This document shows positions 61,978-64,000 of a DNA stretch of 64,000 nucleotides, in pieces. A program made the position numbers and the translations under genes. This DNA comes from Flavobacteriaceae bacterium. Its GTDB lineage: Bacteria > Bacteroidota > Bacteroidia > Flavobacteriales > Flavobacteriaceae. The DNA lies in contig JAGYJF010000005.1 of NCBI GenBank assembly GCA_018402135.1, positions 530,680 through 594,679 of the forward strand. Reading direction: 5' to 3'. Each line of letters opens with the position of its first letter. The first letter of the stretch is position 1. Under the pieces are notes generated by a model. It saw only the letters and a program-made list of their open reading frames with translations, made no database searches and was not told where the DNA came from.

Positions 61978-63129
61978 CTATTTATTTTGGAGCATTTCTA
62001 ATATATCATTTGCACCTTTTAATTGACCGTGTTTTGCAATTAGTGCTTTCAAGTCTTTGATTGCTTCATTAAACCAATATGAAGGGTTGGCTGATTTCTT
62101 GAAAAAAGTTATTGCTTTCGAGTAGCTGTCTATGGCTGATATGTAGTCGCCTTTGATTAAATAAACAAGACCAATGTTATTATGAACCCAACCAAGATTT
62201 TGGTTTAATTCTGATGCCTTTTTACTTAGTTCCATACATTTGTCATAATCCCCTTTCTCATATGCTTCCCAACCAAGACGGCCAAACATTTCGGCATTGA
62301 TTTCAGTTTCTGTTTTTTTAATCTCTAAACGAAAACGAAGTGTAATATCTATTGAATCATCGTCCCTTAAAACACTTATGAAATAAATGTCATCTTTTGT
62401 AATAGGAAAACTTAAAATGGCATTTGCGTTGGATTCCACAGAATCAATACTATTACCATTGGAATCATAAAGAGTAACTTTAGTCTTGCCTTTGGTTTTT
62501 AAATCTATTTTTAAGTCAGTACCCTTTAAACCGATTGCCCTATAAAATTCTCTTAAAGGATGTTGTTCATTGCTATAAACATCCCCATAGTCGATTAAAT
62601 ACCCTGCCACATTAATTTCACGTAATAATGTATTATGGTCTCTTTGATCAGCGAAAACCCATATACTGGGTCCATATTTACTTAAATTTATCCATTTTCC
62701 GTTTTCTGAAAGAGTATTACCTTCAACTTCGATACCTCTATTCGTTAATTTATAATCGTACCGACGGTTAAATTTATATTTTTTTTCTACCTGCAAAACA
62801 CCATCAGCAGTAATGGTAGCAAATGAATTTTTAATTTTTCCACCACTATATTTCCAACCTTTACCTTTCACAATAAATCGATTAGGTATATCTGTTTTAT
62901 TTAAGTAGATAATAGGAGAAGAACTTTGCATTATAGCAAGAGTTTGTCCACCATTCATCAACTCAAATTCTAAAATTGAGGTTTCACAACCGTCGCAATA
63001 ATAATAGAATTTAGTTCCTACCAGCGATTCAAAAATACCAAAAGTATTATCAGTATTTTGGCTATAAATATCAGTACTGTTAAAAATAACAAGTACTATA
63101 TAAGTTAATAAAGTTTTAAATTTTCTCAT
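61978..63129 (-). CDS. Secreted TPR-repeat protein
   Basis: 383 residues with a signal peptide (ending DIYSQ at about 24). The N-terminal 270 residues are beta-rich with no recognised family. The C-terminal region has tetratricopeptide repeats (GWEAYEKGDYDKCMELSKKA, LGWVHNNIGLVYLIKGDYIS). Its ATG overlaps the stop of the upstream gene by four bases (ATGA), so the two are coupled. Probably periplasmic; interaction partner likely the co-encoded protein. Confidence 0.82.
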   Translation of the reverse strand: MRKFKTLLTYIVLVIFNSTDIYSQNTDNTFGIFESLVGTKFYYYCDGCETSILEFELMNGGQTLAIMQSSSPIIYLNKTDIPNRFIVKGKGWKYSGGKIKNSFATITADGVLQVEKKYKFNRRYDYKLTNRGIEVEGNTLSENGKWINLSKYGPSIWVFADQRDHNTLLREINVAGYLIDYGDVYSNEQHPLREFYRAIGLKGTDLKIDLKTKGKTKVTLYDSNGNSIDSVESNANAILSFPITKDDIYFISVLRDDDSIDITLRFRLEIKKTETEINAEMFGRLGWEAYEKGDYDKCMELSKKASELNQNLGWVHNNIGLVYLIKGDYISAIDSYSKAITFFKKSANPSYWFNEAIKDLKALIAKHGQLKGANDILEMLQNK

Positions 63130-63782
63130 TGTCTTCTTCCTCTTAATTTCATTTTTTCGACTTGCAGTTTAATTAATCGGTCTGTTTCGGCCTGTAATTT
63201 AGCGCTCTTAGCAGCTGAAGCCATACTTTTTATCTTTTCTTCAGCTTTTTGTTGTTTCATAGCCAGAGTTACCCTTTCAACTGCAGCCTTGGTATCTGTA
63301 TTGTAGCTACCTTCTTTTATGGTTAATCCTGCACTAGAAGAGTTGTTTTTACTGGATTTTGGTTCTTCCAAAATTTTGGGAATATCATCAGTAGTGAGCC
63401 AATCAGCTGGAAGGGTTGCTTTTTTGGTAATATGTATTCTTTCATTTCTATCTATATAACTATAACCTGGCTCGTGGCTTTTATCATATTGCTGTTTATC
63501 TCGCATGATGAAAGTAAAACCATCATCTGCAGTTGCTTCACCTGCTGCTATAGAAAATTTTGCAAACCTCTTTAGAGCATCGTCAGGACGATATAAAACA
63601 ATATCGCTAACATAAGTATACACCGGAATGGTTTTATCTTGTGTGTAATCTGTCCTGTTGAAGTTGACATAGTAACAATAAATAGAATCCGTTTTAAAAT
63701 GCTGTCCTTGAGCATCCATGGCAAAGGCCATTGCAAGAAGAATAACCGCCAAATTAAATTTGTTCAAGAATTTATTAATCAT
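63126..63782 (-). CDS. Secreted protein co-encoded with the TPR protein
   Basis: 218 residues with a signal peptide (ending DAQGQ at about 27). The mature part has DSIYCYYVNFNRTDYTQDKT and a long charged C-terminal helix (AMKQQKAEEKIKSMASAAKS). No family is recognised. It is the first gene of a two-gene unit lying just inside palindrome E. Confidence 0.78.
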   Translation of the reverse strand: MINKFLNKFNLAVILLAMAFAMDAQGQHFKTDSIYCYYVNFNRTDYTQDKTIPVYTYVSDIVLYRPDDALKRFAKFSIAAGEATADDGFTFIMRDKQQYDKSHEPGYSYIDRNERIHITKKATLPADWLTTDDIPKILEEPKSSKNNSSSAGLTIKEGSYNTDTKAAVERVTLAMKQQKAEEKIKSMASAAKSAKLQAETDRLIKLQVEKMKLRGRRQ

Positions 63783-63861
63783 TGTTTTTCATTTTTAAAG
63801 AATTTCTGGTAAAAGTAGAATATTTTCTGTTTCAAAGCACGAATGTCTTGTCACAATGACA

Positions 63862-63994
63862 CCCAACGGTTCGCGCATAACATTAGTGGCGACTTAAAAT
63901 GCGCAAACTTTTAGGCTAAACTTTAAATTTCTAAAAATACCAAAATTTTCGTTTCAACCACTAATCTCGCCATTTTTGTTATGCGCTGTTAGCG
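63862..63994. repeat. attC-like palindrome E
   Basis: Left arm CCCAACGGTTCGCGCATAAC then ATTAGTGGCGA; right arm TCGCCATTTTTGTTATGCGC then TGTTAGCG. GCGCATAAC and GTTATGCGC pair perfectly and CCACTAAT pairs with ATTAGTGG. It is close to the window's right end, so another unit should follow. Confidence 0.75.
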
Positions 63995-64000
63995 TTTCGT

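Overview
The window looks like a chromosome segment from a marine-type member of the Flavobacteriaceae (Bacteroidota). The support is low-GC sequence, Bacteroidota -7 promoter boxes (TAnnTTTG), very large secreted proteins with type IX secretion (T9SS) C-terminal sorting domains, a GLPGLI-family protein, DUF4290 next to murA, and a methionine tRNA of the type found in this group. Species cannot be named from sequence alone.

Layout. 1-4 kb: the end of rplI, a DUF6495 gene, a MacB/FtsX-type permease and hisS behind a leader with two hairpins. 4-13.5 kb: two giant secreted T9SS proteins on the minus strand, a LamG/adhesin-like protein and an M14 carboxypeptidase carrying 19 tandem 27-residue Cys repeats. 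14-22.5 kb: housekeeping genes (tRNA-Met, START-like protein, PLP aminotransferase, AlgH, HU, fmt, recQ, small ATPase, DUF493, DUF4290, murA). 22.7-36.6 kb: a light and oxidative-stress block with four photolyase/cryptochrome paralogues, folE, TspO, glutathione peroxidase, two SDR-type proteins, DUF2256, TIGR03643, flavin reductase, an AarF/UbiB-type kinase and a TetR regulator. A near-identical operator-like inverted repeat sits at the same offset from a -7 box before the TetR operon and before the folE operon, so this block is probably one regulon. 36.7-51 kb: membrane and envelope genes, then a stress set (DUF2254, coiled-coil protein, lipoprotein, Dps, a frameshifted PPOX gene, AI-2E/PerM family protein, PAS histidine kinase). 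51.8-54.5 kb: a VOC pseudogene and PEP carboxylase.

54.6-64 kb is accessory DNA and the most interesting part. Five complete and one disrupted imperfect palindromes of about 130-140 bp alternate with minus-strand genes: HigBA, a YwaF-type membrane protein, a second HigBA, a secreted VCBS/T9SS protein, a small membrane protein, and a two-gene secreted TPR pair. For four consecutive units the sequence that opens the unit is the reverse complement of the sequence that closes it (for example GTTAGCGGTA / TACCGCTAAC), and three of the four genes or gene pairs stop within about 20 bp of the boundary; the fourth stops about 200 bp from it. This is the core-site/inverse-core-site rule of integron gene cassettes, so I read the region as a flavobacterial cassette array with long attC-like sites. 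An IS110-family remnant lies inside one palindrome, and a group II intron with a frameshifted reverse transcriptase abuts another. Both element types are known to target attC sites in integrons. No integrase gene is inside the window; gene direction predicts it would lie beyond the right edge, or be absent.
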